Part shown: positions 8,573-17,034 of the stretch, in pieces
How the letters are laid out: every line of letters starts with the position of its first letter
How positions within the stretch are numbered: position 1 is the first letter of the stretch
From: Chlamydiae bacterium CG10_big_fil_rev_8_21_14_0_10_42_34
GTDB lineage: Bacteria > Chlamydiota > Chlamydiia > Chlamydiales > SM23-39
DNA: 40,148 bases
NCBI GenBank assembly: GCA_002773795.1
Contig: PFAD01000019.1
Span: forward strand, 1-40,148
Reading direction: 5' to 3'
Notes under the pieces: generated by a model
Database searches by the model: none
Told to the model about the DNA's origin: nothing
What the model saw: the letters and a program-made list of their open reading frames with translations, nothing else
Position numbers and translations under genes: made by a program

Positions 8573-9651
8573 ATTTTGTCCCTCACAAATTGCGCAAATA
8601 ACTCATTAAATCGATTCACTGAAAACTCCTCGGCCCTTTTGCGACACTGACTTGGATCCATTTCCATCTTCTCAAACTTCTCAACCGCATCAACCAAAGA
8701 AGAAGATGTCTGCTCACTAAAAAAAAGCCCCGTCTTACCCTCGACAACCGTCTCACACACTCCCCCTTTACCAAGGGCAATCACAGGAGTTCCGCAGGCC
8801 ATTGCCTCAACGGGAAGAATCCCAAAATCTTCCACGGCCGCAAATACAAATGCTTTTGCCTTTTGCATGTACTCTTTTAATACAGAATCGGGTTGATATC
8901 CAAGAAGTTCCACATTTTTCCCTGCGCTTCTTTTCACTTTTTCCAATTCAGGCCCATCCCCAATCACAACCAATTTTTTGTCACCCATTTTCGAAAATGC
9001 TTCGACAATCAAATCGATCCTTTTGTAGGGAACAAAGCGAGAAGCTGTCACATAATATGAGTCTTTAACATCTTCACTTTCATAATATGAAATATCCACA
9101 GGAGGATAGATCACGGCAGCATCTCTCCCATAGAATTTTTCGATTCTCTTGGCCACATACTTCGAGTTGGCGATAAAATGATCTACCCTTCTCGCTGAAT
9201 GAACGTCCCAGCCTCTAAGATAATGGAGCATCCACCGAGCAAATGCGCTCTTCACGCCCCGATATTCTCTTAAATATTCGTGCATTAAGTCCCAAGCGTA
9301 GCGCATCGGGGTATGGCAATAGCAAATATGGACCTGATCAGGGGATGTGATCACCCCTTTTGCAGCGCAGTGCGATGACGAAACAATCAAATCATAGCCA
9401 GTTAAATCGTGTTGCTCAATGGCCAAAGGAAATAGGGGTAAATAGCTTTTATATTTCGTCTTTGCCCAGGGAAGTTTTTGAATAAAAGACGGCCTCACCT
9501 CTAAGTTTTCAAAGTAGGTCCCTTTTAACATTTTCTCATGCTGTACCAATGTGTAAATCGGAGATGGATATAACTTATGGATTGCCTCTAGAACTTTTTC
9601 TCCACCACCAACACCTGAAATTAACCAATCATGAACAATTGCACTACGCAA
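8569..9651 (-). CDS. GT4 family glycosyltransferase (probable mannosyltransferase)
   Basis: This GT-B fold retaining glycosyltransferase acts on the cytoplasmic side of the membrane. The N-terminal half has IVHDWLISGVGGGEKV, and CYCHTPMRYAWD is typical of the mannosyltransferase branch of GT4. The C-terminal nucleotide-sugar site has EDFGILPVEAMACGTPV, the E-x7-E motif. GDP-mannose as donor is inferred from adjacent manC. The frame is open to a TTG at 9666. I prefer the TTG at 9651 because AGAGG lies six bases before it and it overlaps the upstream stop by only eight bases. It then encodes 360 residues. It is the middle gene of a three-gene operon. Confidence 0.88.
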   Translation of the reverse strand: MRSAIVHDWLISGVGGGEKVLEAIHKLYPSPIYTLVQHEKMLKGTYFENLEVRPSFIQKLPWAKTKYKSYLPLFPLAIEQHDLTGYDLIVSSSHCAAKGVITSPDQVHICYCHTPMRYAWDLMHEYLREYRGVKSAFARWMLHYLRGWDVHSARRVDHFIANSKYVAKRIEKFYGRDAAVIYPPVDISYYESEDVKDSYYVTASRFVPYKRIDLIVEAFSKMGDKKLVVIGDGPELEKVKRSAGKNVELLGYQPDSVLKEYMQKAKAFVFAAVEDFGILPVEAMACGTPVIALGKGGVCETVVEGKTGLFFSEQTSSSLVDAVEKFEKMEMDPSQCRKRAEEFSVNRFNELFAQFVRDKI

Positions 9652-10648
9652 AACAGACCTCTTCAAATACTTTTCGATGTTCCATTGCTGTCTTTTCCCA
9701 TTTAAAAACCTCTACCCGTTCTAACCCACGCTGTATCAACTTTGCTCTCAACTTTTCATCCACAGCTACACGGCGAATCGCATCTGCCATCTCATCTACA
9801 TTTTCTGGGTTAAAGTATACGCTCGCATCCCCACACACTTCTGGAATGCTTGCAGCATTAGACACAACCGTTGGACACCCACAGCTCATAGCTTCAAGCG
9901 GAGGGAGCCCAAACCCTTCATAAAGCGAAGGGAATACAAACATTTCCGCCATACTGTACAAAACGGGGAGCTCTTCATCAAGAACTTGCCCCAAAGCAGT
10001 CCCTTTCCCCACAACAACTAACTCTAATCCCGAAACGTTCACTTTTGAAAATGCACGAATAAGCCTTTCGATATTTTTATGCGGCTTGAAATTTCCGATA
10101 AATAGAACAAACCTTTCAGGGAGTCGATATTTCTTACGAATCTCTTCCGAGCTTGGTTTTCGTGAAAAAGTATTCCGATTTATACCAACATGGATAACTT
10201 TTAGATCTCCACATCCAACAAACTTTTCAATTTCCACCTTAGAAAACTGAGAAACAGTGATTGCCCGATCAGACCTTGCCAAAGCTCGTCTCATCACCCA
10301 TTTTGCGTACATTTTTTTTTCAAATGTACCCAACGCTAGGTGACATGCATCATGGATTGTTGCAATCCTTTTTTTCGCCCTTATCGGCAAGAGAGGGACA
10401 TTGTAGTGCGGAGACCAAAACAAATCACATTTTGGCACCTTCAAAGGGTACTGCAGCTGTTCTTTCACCGAGTAGATAGGTGCACGAAATAAAATTTGTT
10501 CAATTCCGCAGCACCATGGTTGATCAAAACGGTCCACCAATAGCCGAAGACGAAATGGAGCTGCATTGAAAAAGGGGACTAATTGTCGGATATAAACTCC
10601 GATTCCTGAACAAAATGCCATCCTGGCATCAATACAAAGATCGATCAT
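9644..10648 (-). CDS. GT4 family glycosyltransferase
   Basis: This GT-B glycosyltransferase of about 334 residues begins with MIDLCIDARMAFCSGIGVYI, the pattern of GT4 enzymes with a glycine-rich acceptor loop. The donor site has EGFGLPPLEAMSCGCP and then IPEVCGDA, typical of mannosyl- or rhamnosyltransferases of O-antigen assembly. The frame is open further upstream to 10696, but those 16 residues are unlike the family and contain a TATGAT -10-like box, so I place the start at 10648. It heads the operon with the next GT4 gene and manC. The C-terminal residues VCFA overlap the start of the next gene. Confidence 0.86.
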   Translation of the reverse strand: MIDLCIDARMAFCSGIGVYIRQLVPFFNAAPFRLRLLVDRFDQPWCCGIEQILFRAPIYSVKEQLQYPLKVPKCDLFWSPHYNVPLLPIRAKKRIATIHDACHLALGTFEKKMYAKWVMRRALARSDRAITVSQFSKVEIEKFVGCGDLKVIHVGINRNTFSRKPSSEEIRKKYRLPERFVLFIGNFKPHKNIERLIRAFSKVNVSGLELVVVGKGTALGQVLDEELPVLYSMAEMFVFPSLYEGFGLPPLEAMSCGCPTVVSNAASIPEVCGDASVYFNPENVDEMADAIRRVAVDEKLRAKLIQRGLERVEVFKWEKTAMEHRKVFEEVCFA

Positions 10649-10655
10649 GCAAAAC

Positions 10656-10661
10656 ATCATA
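10656..10661 (-). promoter_or_regulatory. Possible -10 box for the GT4-GT4-manC operon
   Basis: The minus strand reads TATGAT seven bases before the preferred ATG at 10648. The -35 region at usual spacing is poor (TTTTGA at a 16-base spacer), so support is weak. If used, the transcript would start at or next to the start codon. Confidence 0.3.
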
Positions 10662-10688
10662 GCAGATTCGAGCAAAATCAAAACCGGA

Positions 10689-10717
10689 TTGTTCATAACA
10701 CCCAGTTTTGCTATGGT
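10689..10717 (+). promoter_or_regulatory. Sigma-70-like promoter for the GT4 gene at 10747
   Basis: TTGTTC (10689-10694), a 17-base spacer, and TATGGT (10712-10717). The expected transcription start near 10724 is about 23 bases before the ATG at 10747, which fits that start and argues against the more upstream ATG at 10708. Confidence 0.42.
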
Positions 10718-10746
10718 CTATGGCTTGTATTTTCTTGAAGAAAACA

Positions 10747-11880
10747 ATGCTTTATCACGGACATAACTTAAGAATTGGAGTTGATGCCAGTTCAATTCAT
10801 GAAGCGCAATCTGGAGTAGGTAATTACACATTTTACCTGCTCGATGAGCTCATTAAATTGCGTCCACAAGATACTTTTTTTCTTTATACATTTCGGCACA
10901 TACTGGCCTTGAAGCATTTTTCCAAATATCCAAACGTAATTTTGCGGCAAAACGCATCTCTTTCTATTAGCGAAGCTTTGTGGAGTCAAACGACCCTTGC
11001 CTTGATGTGCAGAAAAGATAAACTTCATATCTTTTGGGGACCTACTCAATCAATCCCTCTCGCACTGCATAGATCAACACAAACAATCCTTACGATCCAC
11101 GATTTTGCCTATAAACTATATCCCCAAACGGTGTCATATATCCGCGGAATTTATCTCAGACTATTTTCCTCTATTTTCTTCAAAAGAGCCTCAAGACTCA
11201 CAACGAACTCAAAAGGGACTGCATTGCGTTTAAAAGAGCTATATAACCTCTCTGCCCATGCCATTGTCCCTTGTCCGATCAAAACCTCCCTAGAACTCTA
11301 CGACAAAGAGTCCCTAAACCTATGGCTTCAAGAGCGCAATCTAACTTACAATAACTATGCATTAACATTAGGAACCCTTGAGCCGAGAAAAAATCTAGAA
11401 AGCACAATTACCTCCTACTTATTTGGGCTAAAAAAATATGGGGCTAAAAAAATGATGCCCCTCGTGATTATTGGGGGCAGCGGATGGAAAAATAGAGCCC
11501 TTCAAAAGCTTATCAACACAGCCTGTGAAAAATACCCCAAAAATATCCGCTACCTGGGATATCTTCCAGACAACGAAGTGAACATGTATTTATGTGGAGC
11601 GAACAAATTTATCATGCTCTCTCACTACGAAGGTTACGGGATGCCTATTGCGGAGGCGAGAGTTTGTCAAACGCCGGTCATTTGCTCCCCCGTTCCAGAA
11701 ATGCTTGAAGCCGCAGAAAATGACGCCACTGCCATTACTTTTGGCGAGGCTCAAGAAAAATTAGCAGAGAATTTTCTTTCTCAAACACCTCACAAAAAAA
11801 AGCAAAAAATAGTGACGTCTTACAAGACGAACGTAGATCTAGCCCAACTCTTATCAAAACAAATCACATCATTTCGCTGA
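10747..11880 (+). CDS. GT4 family glycosyltransferase
   Basis: This 377-residue GT-B glycosyltransferase is divergently arranged from the other two GT4 genes. The N-terminus has RIGVDASSI and a SGVGNYTFYLL loop. TIHDFAYKLYP lies further on, and LGTLEPRKNLE is the typical GT4 phosphate-binding segment. The donor site is EGYGMPIAEARVCQTPV with two glutamates, followed by VPEM. The sugar donor cannot be told. The frame is open to an ATG at 10708, but that ATG precedes the -10 box and the extra 13 residues are unlike the family. The start at 10747 has a weak GAAG-type ribosome site. The tail is lysine-rich and divergent. Confidence 0.85.
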   Translation: MLYHGHNLRIGVDASSIHEAQSGVGNYTFYLLDELIKLRPQDTFFLYTFRHILALKHFSKYPNVILRQNASLSISEALWSQTTLALMCRKDKLHIFWGPTQSIPLALHRSTQTILTIHDFAYKLYPQTVSYIRGIYLRLFSSIFFKRASRLTTNSKGTALRLKELYNLSAHAIVPCPIKTSLELYDKESLNLWLQERNLTYNNYALTLGTLEPRKNLESTITSYLFGLKKYGAKKMMPLVIIGGSGWKNRALQKLINTACEKYPKNIRYLGYLPDNEVNMYLCGANKFIMLSHYEGYGMPIAEARVCQTPVICSPVPEMLEAAENDATAITFGEAQEKLAENFLSQTPHKKKQKIVTSYKTNVDLAQLLSKQITSFR

Positions 11881-11911
11881 TAAATACACAAAAAAACAAC
11901 CCGATAAACCG

Positions 11912-11940
11912 TTGCTAAAAAATTTCCAATCCCGTACCTT
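11912..11940 (+). promoter_or_regulatory. Weak promoter candidate for the 13-gene sugar operon
   Basis: TTGCTA (11912-11917), 17 bases, TACCTT (11935-11940), in the 93-base gap before the first gene of the long plus-strand run. The -10 box is poor (three of six). A promoter is expected in or near this gap because the next gap as large as this is about 12 kb downstream. GAAGGAGAG before the ATG at 11974 is the strongest ribosome site in the region. Confidence 0.28.
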
Positions 11941-11973
11941 CAATCAGATTAAATGCCATGAAGGAGAGAAAAA

Positions 11974-12966
11974 ATGCGTATTTGCGTAGCCGGTGGAGCT
12001 GGATATGTTGGCTCTAGACTTGTCCCTGAGTTATTAAAAAAGGGCCACGTAGTTGTTGTCCTAGATCTCTATCTTTATGGCGAAGATGTGTTCAAAGAAT
12101 TTGAGGGAAATAAAAACCTCATTCAAATCAAAGCAGACATTCGCGATTTGGAAGCTGTTGAAAAATCTCTACAGGGCTGCGATGCTGCCATCCACTTAGC
12201 CTGCATTTCGAATGACCCAAGCTTCGAGCTAAATCCAGAGCTTGGTAAATCGATCAATCTCGATGCGTTCGAACCCTTTGTTCAACTTGCAAAAAAACAT
12301 AAAATCAAACGATTTATTTACGCCTCCTCTTCTTCCGTTTATGGAGTAAAACAAGAGCCCAATGTGACTGAAGATATGTCGCTAGAGCCGCTTACCGACT
12401 ACTCTAAATTTAAAGCTGAGTGTGAAAAAATTCTGTTTAAACATATGTCTGACGACTTTATTTGCACAAGTTTGCGCCCTGCAACAGTCTGTGGCTACGC
12501 TCCAAGGCAAAGATTAGATGTCGTCGTCAATATTTTGACAAATTTGGCGTTTCACACAGGCAAAATCAAAGTTACTGGCGGCTCTCAGATGAGACCCAAT
12601 ATTCACATAGAAGATATGGTCGCCGCATACCTTCTTGTCCTCGAAGCACCTGCTGAAAAAATTCAGGGACAAATCTTTAATGCGGGCTACCACAACCATA
12701 CAGTTTTGGCGCTCGGAAAAATGGTTCAAGAAATCGTCGGGAAAAAAAGACCTGTTGAGCTAGAAGTTGAGCCTACCAATGACAACCGCTCATACCACGT
12801 ATCTTCTGAAAAAATCGCGAAGACACTCAATTTCCAACCTAAATTTACTATTGAAGATGCCGTCAAAGACCTATTAGCTGCTTTTGAATCGAATAAACTC
12901 CCTGAAGCAATGACCGATATCCGATATGTGAACATTAAAACAATGAAAGCTGTGGATCTGAAATGA
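11974..12966 (+). CDS. NAD-dependent nucleotide-sugar epimerase/dehydratase (extended SDR)
   Basis: This 330-residue extended SDR begins with the Rossmann signature [10 protein letters not shown]. It has the catalytic Ser region (ASSSSVYG, near 115-122) and the YxxxK pair in DYSKFKAE (near 140). Such enzymes epimerise, dehydrate or reduce NDP-sugars in the cytoplasm. The exact reaction is not readable, but the C-terminal half ([15 protein letters not shown]) matches this family's sugar-binding region. It is the first gene of the long operon. A strong ribosome site, GGAGAG, lies six bases before the ATG. Its stop overlaps the next start as ATGA. Confidence 0.87.
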   Translation: MRICVAGGAGYVGSRLVPELLKKGHVVVVLDLYLYGEDVFKEFEGNKNLIQIKADIRDLEAVEKSLQGCDAAIHLACISNDPSFELNPELGKSINLDAFEPFVQLAKKHKIKRFIYASSSSVYGVKQEPNVTEDMSLEPLTDYSKFKAECEKILFKHMSDDFICTSLRPATVCGYAPRQRLDVVVNILTNLAFHTGKIKVTGGSQMRPNIHIEDMVAAYLLVLEAPAEKIQGQIFNAGYHNHTVLALGKMVQEIVGKKRPVELEVEPTNDNRSYHVSSEKIAKTLNFQPKFTIEDAVKDLLAAFESNKLPEAMTDIRYVNIKTMKAVDLK

Positions 12967-13952
12967 AAAAAGCCCTTGTAACAGGTGGCGCAGGTTTTAT
13001 TGGAAGCCATCTCACAGATTTACTATTGAGCCAAGGACACCAAGTCATTGCCATCGATAATCTTTGCACAGGTTGGCGAAAAAACTTGAACCAAGCGGAG
13101 AAAAATCCCAACTTCCGATTCGTTCAAGCAGATATTCGCGATCCAAAAGCCCTAAAGGGGCTCTTTGAAGGCGTAGACTGGGTATTTCATCTAGCAGCTC
13201 TTGCAGATATCGTCCCATCTATTGAAAAACCGCGAGAATATTTTGAAACGAACGTCGATGGTACTTTCAATGTGTTGGAAGCCTCAAAACTGGCAAATGT
13301 AAAACGGTTTCTGTATGCTGCCTCTTCATCATGTTATGGGATTGCCAAAACATACCCAACTCCAGAGGATGCCCCCGCAGCGCCTCAGTACCCATATGCC
13401 TTAACGAAATACCTGGGAGAGCAGCTCGTCCTTCACTGGGCGCAAGTCTATCAGCTGCCAGCTATGTCCCTACGCCTTTTTAATGTGTTTGGTCCACGGT
13501 CCCGCACAACCGGCGTATATGGCGCTGTTTTCGGTGTATTTTTGGCACAAAAACTGCACAAAAAGCCCTACACAGTAGTAGGAGATGGAAATCAAACAAG
13601 AGACTTTACCTACGTGGCAGATGTTGCTGATGCCTTTTATACCGCAGCACAGTCAGACATTTGTAATGATTTTATGAATGTGGGCAGCTCTGGCCACTAT
13701 AGCGTGAACAAACTCGTTGAGCTTTTGGGGGGTCCAATTACCTATATTCCAAAAAGACCAGGAGAACCAGATTGTACCTATGCGGATGTGACTAAAATCC
13801 AACAAAAACTAAAGTGGAAGGCAAAGACCTCTTTCGAGCAGGGAGTAAGCCATATTTTAGATCGCATCGATGATTTTCGCGATGCCCCTCTTTGGGAACC
13901 AGCATCTATTCAAGAAGCTACAAAAACTTGGTTTCAACACCTAAAAAGCTGA
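12963..13952 (+). CDS. UDP-sugar 4-epimerase-like (GalE/WbpP-type SDR)
   Basis: This 329-residue extended SDR has [11 protein letters not shown] at the N-terminus, the catalytic AASSSCYG segment near 117-124, and [10 protein letters not shown] with Tyr/Lys (YxxxK) near 147-151. [10 protein letters not shown] and the downstream [12 protein letters not shown] are typical of UDP-hexose and UDP-HexNAc 4-epimerases of the WbpP/GalE type. It should interconvert NAD-bound UDP-sugars; which hydroxyl is inverted is inference. Translation is coupled to the preceding gene by the ATGA overlap. It lies seven bases before the SIS isomerase gene. The two SDRs in a row suggest successive steps on one sugar. 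Confidence 0.88.
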   Translation: MKKALVTGGAGFIGSHLTDLLLSQGHQVIAIDNLCTGWRKNLNQAEKNPNFRFVQADIRDPKALKGLFEGVDWVFHLAALADIVPSIEKPREYFETNVDGTFNVLEASKLANVKRFLYAASSSCYGIAKTYPTPEDAPAAPQYPYALTKYLGEQLVLHWAQVYQLPAMSLRLFNVFGPRSRTTGVYGAVFGVFLAQKLHKKPYTVVGDGNQTRDFTYVADVADAFYTAAQSDICNDFMNVGSSGHYSVNKLVELLGGPITYIPKRPGEPDCTYADVTKIQQKLKWKAKTSFEQGVSHILDRIDDFRDAPLWEPASIQEATKTWFQHLKS

Positions 13953-13959
13953 GGGAAAA

Positions 13960-14592
13960 GTGATATTTTCAAACCGATTTAGCGATCTTACAAAAGCAAT
14001 TGAAACATGTCTTTATTTTTCGGAAGAAAACCAAATTTCCGAAGAAAATGCTTTTTATCAAGCTCTTGAAATGATCGAAACTACTCGTTCACAAAACGGA
14101 ATTGTTTACGTGATTGGTAATGGGGGAAGCGCTGGAATTGCGTCTCACTTTAGTACAGACCTCATTAAGTCTCTTCAAATTCCTTCGCAAACACTTTACG
14201 ACTCTAATTTAATGACGTGTCTTTCCAACGATTATGGCTACGATACAGTTTTCAGTTATCCTCTTGAAAAACTGCTAAAACCCCAAGATCTCTTAGTGGC
14301 CATCAGCAGCTCGGGGAAATCTCCTAATATCATCAAAGGTGTGCAAGCTGCTATCTTAAGAAAAGCGTCGGTATTTACACTCAGTGGGTTTTCTGAACAA
14401 AATCCTTTGAAAAAACTCGGCAACCTAAATTATTGGGTAGACCGATGCGACTACGGCCTTGTAGAAACCTCCCATTTTTTCCTCCTACACACACTCATTG
14501 ACTTATGGAATGAAAACGCACCTAAGGAAGCAAAACATGCAAAAATCGTTGGAAACACCGACGCAAAAGATCAAATCTCTGCAAGAAATTGA
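13960..14592 (+). CDS. SIS-domain phosphosugar isomerase, GmhA-like
   Basis: This 210-residue protein resembles sedoheptulose-7-phosphate isomerase (GmhA), which starts NDP-heptose synthesis. The phosphosugar loop GNGGSAG is at 53-59, followed by HFSTDL, SNDYGYD and AISSSGKSPNI. Near the end ETSHFFLLH carries the region of the catalytic His. Aligned by eye to E. coli GmhA, the base Glu65 is replaced by Asp67, which may mean altered substrate or activity. The start is GTG at 13960 with GAGGG just upstream. The 3' end overlaps the HldE-like gene by 56 bases, which points to a joint role in making an activated heptose or similar sugar. Confidence 0.85.
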   Translation: MIFSNRFSDLTKAIETCLYFSEENQISEENAFYQALEMIETTRSQNGIVYVIGNGGSAGIASHFSTDLIKSLQIPSQTLYDSNLMTCLSNDYGYDTVFSYPLEKLLKPQDLLVAISSSGKSPNIIKGVQAAILRKASVFTLSGFSEQNPLKKLGNLNYWVDRCDYGLVETSHFFLLHTLIDLWNENAPKEAKHAKIVGNTDAKDQISARN

Positions 14593-16084
14593 AGAAATTC
14601 TTGGTGCAGATCGCAGTATTGGCCTAAAAATAGTTCAATGCCATGGCGTTTTTGACCTTCTCCACCCTGGCCACATCCGCCACTTTCGAACAGCGAAAGA
14701 GCAGGGAGATAAGTTAATTATCACCATTACGCCGGATCGGTTTGTCAACAAAGGCCCAGGTCGTCCTGTTTTCACTGAAGCCTTGCGCTTAGAAGCTATT
14801 GCTGCTTTACAAGATGTTGATTATGTAGTCCTCAATGATTCTCCTGATGCAGTTTCAATCATAAAAAAAATCAAACCCTCTATCTACGTCAAAGGAAATG
14901 AGTACAGCGATCACGGCTCTGATATTACAGGAAAAATTTCTGAAGAGGCAAAAGCTGTAGAATCTGTTGGAGGTAAAATTTTCTATACTGACGACATCGT
15001 ATTTAGCTCATCTTCTCTTCTGAACCGCTATTTTGATAACATTCCACCTGAAGTAACGCGCTTTCTCAATAGTTTAAAAGCAACTTATACTGACAAAGAC
15101 ATCATTAAAAAAATTGAAAGTCTAACCAACTTAAACGTACTTGTAATTGGCGATGCAATCATCGATGAATATCAATTTGTTTCTCCTCTAGGCCAATCGG
15201 GGAAAGGGCTTCACATGGCAGCTCGCTGTCTTGAAAAAGAAATCTACTTGGGCGGTTCTTTAATTATTGCAAACCATATTGCTCAATTTACTCCTAACGT
15301 AACCTTGCTTACAGCACTCGGCAAAGATTGCCCTCATATGAATTTCATAAGGCAAAATTTAGATCCTTCTATAAAAACTAAATTTACCTATCTCGACGAC
15401 ACGACAACGCTGACAAAAAAACGGTATGTCCTCAAAGATGGAAAAACTCTATCAAAGCTTTTTGAATGTTATTCAGGTCAAGATGAGGCTTTAGAACCTC
15501 GTCAAACCTTTGAGATAATTCAATTTTTACAAGAAAATGCACATAAATATGACTTAGTTTTAGTTTGTGATTTCGGCAATGAATTTACCAATCCTCAGAT
15601 CATTGATGCCATTGCAGATCTCCCCAATTTCCTCGCCCTTAACACACAAACTAATAGCGGAAATCGCGGTTATAATGTGGTCACAAATTACAGAAGAGCC
15701 GATTTCATCTCCCTAAATGAACCAGAATTTCGCCTCGCAGCACATGATAAAAGGAGCTCACTAGAGGGAATTGCGGCAGACATTTGTCAAATCATGACCT
15801 GCAAAAACATCTCGATCACTCGAGGTGTTGACGGCGTTTTTTCTTACACCTCTGATGGCAATTCAATGCAAATTCCGGCATTTGCGACAAATAGCGTAGA
15901 CAGAATCGGTGCGGGTGATGCCTTTTTGTCCCTTTGCTCATTATGCCTAGCGAATCATTACTCTCCCGCCTTATCAAACTTCATTGGTTCGATAGCTGCT
16001 GCAATGAGCGTACAAATGGTGGGAAACCAAGAGTCCATAAAAAAAACCTCTCTTTGTAAATTTATTACCCGATTGATGAAATGA
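14537..16084 (+). CDS. Nucleotidylyltransferase-PfkB kinase fusion (HldE-like, domains in reverse order)
   Basis: This 515-residue fusion has an N-terminal cytidylyltransferase-type domain (CHGVFDLLHPGHIRHF near 35-50, the HxGH nucleotide site; about 20-175). Its C-terminal part is a PfkB/ribokinase-type kinase (VIGDAIIDEY near 206; the catalytic GAGD at about 458-461). E. coli HldE has the same two activities with the kinase first, so the order here is swapped. The expected role is to phosphorylate a sugar phosphate at C1 and convert it to an NDP-sugar. The frame is open to 14498, but the ATG at 14537 has AAGGAAG before it and starts where the homology starts. The stop overlaps the E1-alpha start as ATGA. 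No separate GmhB phosphatase is visible. Confidence 0.87.
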   Translation: MQKSLETPTQKIKSLQEIEEILGADRSIGLKIVQCHGVFDLLHPGHIRHFRTAKEQGDKLIITITPDRFVNKGPGRPVFTEALRLEAIAALQDVDYVVLNDSPDAVSIIKKIKPSIYVKGNEYSDHGSDITGKISEEAKAVESVGGKIFYTDDIVFSSSSLLNRYFDNIPPEVTRFLNSLKATYTDKDIIKKIESLTNLNVLVIGDAIIDEYQFVSPLGQSGKGLHMAARCLEKEIYLGGSLIIANHIAQFTPNVTLLTALGKDCPHMNFIRQNLDPSIKTKFTYLDDTTTLTKKRYVLKDGKTLSKLFECYSGQDEALEPRQTFEIIQFLQENAHKYDLVLVCDFGNEFTNPQIIDAIADLPNFLALNTQTNSGNRGYNVVTNYRRADFISLNEPEFRLAAHDKRSSLEGIAADICQIMTCKNISITRGVDGVFSYTSDGNSMQIPAFATNSVDRIGAGDAFLSLCSLCLANHYSPALSNFIGSIAAAMSVQMVGNQESIKKTSLCKFITRLMK

Positions 16085-17034
16085 CCCAAACACAACAATC
16101 TTTATCCTTAGATCTTTATCGAGAAATGGTTCGGATTCGGATGATCGAAGAGGCCATTGCTGAAAAATACCCAGAGCAGAAAATGCGCTGTCCTGTCCAC
16201 TTAAGTATTGGGCAAGAAGCTGTAGCCGTTGGTGTATGTAAAGCGGCTTTACATACAGATTATCTCATCAGCAACCATCGCGCGCATGCCCATTATCTTG
16301 CAAAAGGGGGAGACCTCAAAGCAATGATTGCTGAAATTTATGGGAAAAGCACAGGTTGCTGCTCTGGAAGGGGCGGCTCGATGCATTTAGTAGACAAATC
16401 CGTTGGTATGTATGGCTCCACTCCAATCGTAGGAGGAAGCCTTCCAGTAGGTGTTGGCTTAGCATTTGCGACTCACTTAAAACAAGAAAAAAACGTCACG
16501 CTTATTTTCTTTGGCGAAGGAAGCACTGAAGAGGGAGTTTTTGCTGAAAGCCTTAACTTTGCTGCGCTCAAAAAGCTTCCCGTCTTGTTTGTTTGTGAAA
16601 ATAACTTTTATTCCGTCTACTCTCCACTTGAAGTCAGACAACCTCAAGAGCGAGATCGAGCAGCTATTGCACGTGCGCACGGAATACTTGCAAAAACTGG
16701 GAACGGAAATGACGTTGAAGAGGTCCATCTACTTGCACAGGAGGCCATCCAATCCATTCGCGAAGGAAAAGGTCCAGTTTTTCTTGAATTTACAACATAT
16801 CGACACAGGGAACATTGCGGGCCTAACTTTGATAACAATATAGGCTATCGAACAGAAGATGAGTTCCATTCTTGGGAAAAGAAATGCCCAATTCAGTTTC
16901 AATCTCAAAGAGTTCAGGCCGATATAAATGGCATCCGATCCTCGATCCTTACTGAGATCGAAGAAGCCTTTGCTTATGCAGAGAAAAGTCCTCTTCCACA
17001 ATTTGACATTGAGAAAGAATCCCCCTATGCCTAG
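16081..17034 (+). CDS. TPP-dependent dehydrogenase E1 component, alpha subunit
   Basis: This 317-residue protein belongs to the E1-alpha family of 2-oxoacid dehydrogenases, which bind thiamine pyrophosphate. The TPP site runs from GEG (145-147, Glu in place of the usual Asp) to ENN (173-175). HLSIGQEAVAVG and SNHRAHAHYL are further family marks. YRHREHCGPN near 240 replaces the phosphorylation-loop sequence of mitochondrial PDH. With the beta gene it should form a heterotetramer. No lipoyl E2 or E3 gene is present, so a role in sugar synthesis, with a sugar accepting the TPP-bound carbon unit, is more likely than energy metabolism. That is inference from context. The ATG overlaps the HldE-like stop. 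Confidence 0.88.
   Translation: MTQTQQSLSLDLYREMVRIRMIEEAIAEKYPEQKMRCPVHLSIGQEAVAVGVCKAALHTDYLISNHRAHAHYLAKGGDLKAMIAEIYGKSTGCCSGRGGSMHLVDKSVGMYGSTPIVGGSLPVGVGLAFATHLKQEKNVTLIFFGEGSTEEGVFAESLNFAALKKLPVLFVCENNFYSVYSPLEVRQPQERDRAAIARAHGILAKTGNGNDVEEVHLLAQEAIQSIREGKGPVFLEFTTYRHREHCGPNFDNNIGYRTEDEFHSWEKKCPIQFQSQRVQADINGIRSSILTEIEEAFAYAEKSPLPQFDIEKESPYA

Noticed and set aside
16477-17001. Several 60-110 residue ORFs in and opposite the E1-alpha gene
   Set aside because: Off-frame products of a strongly coding TPP enzyme gene.
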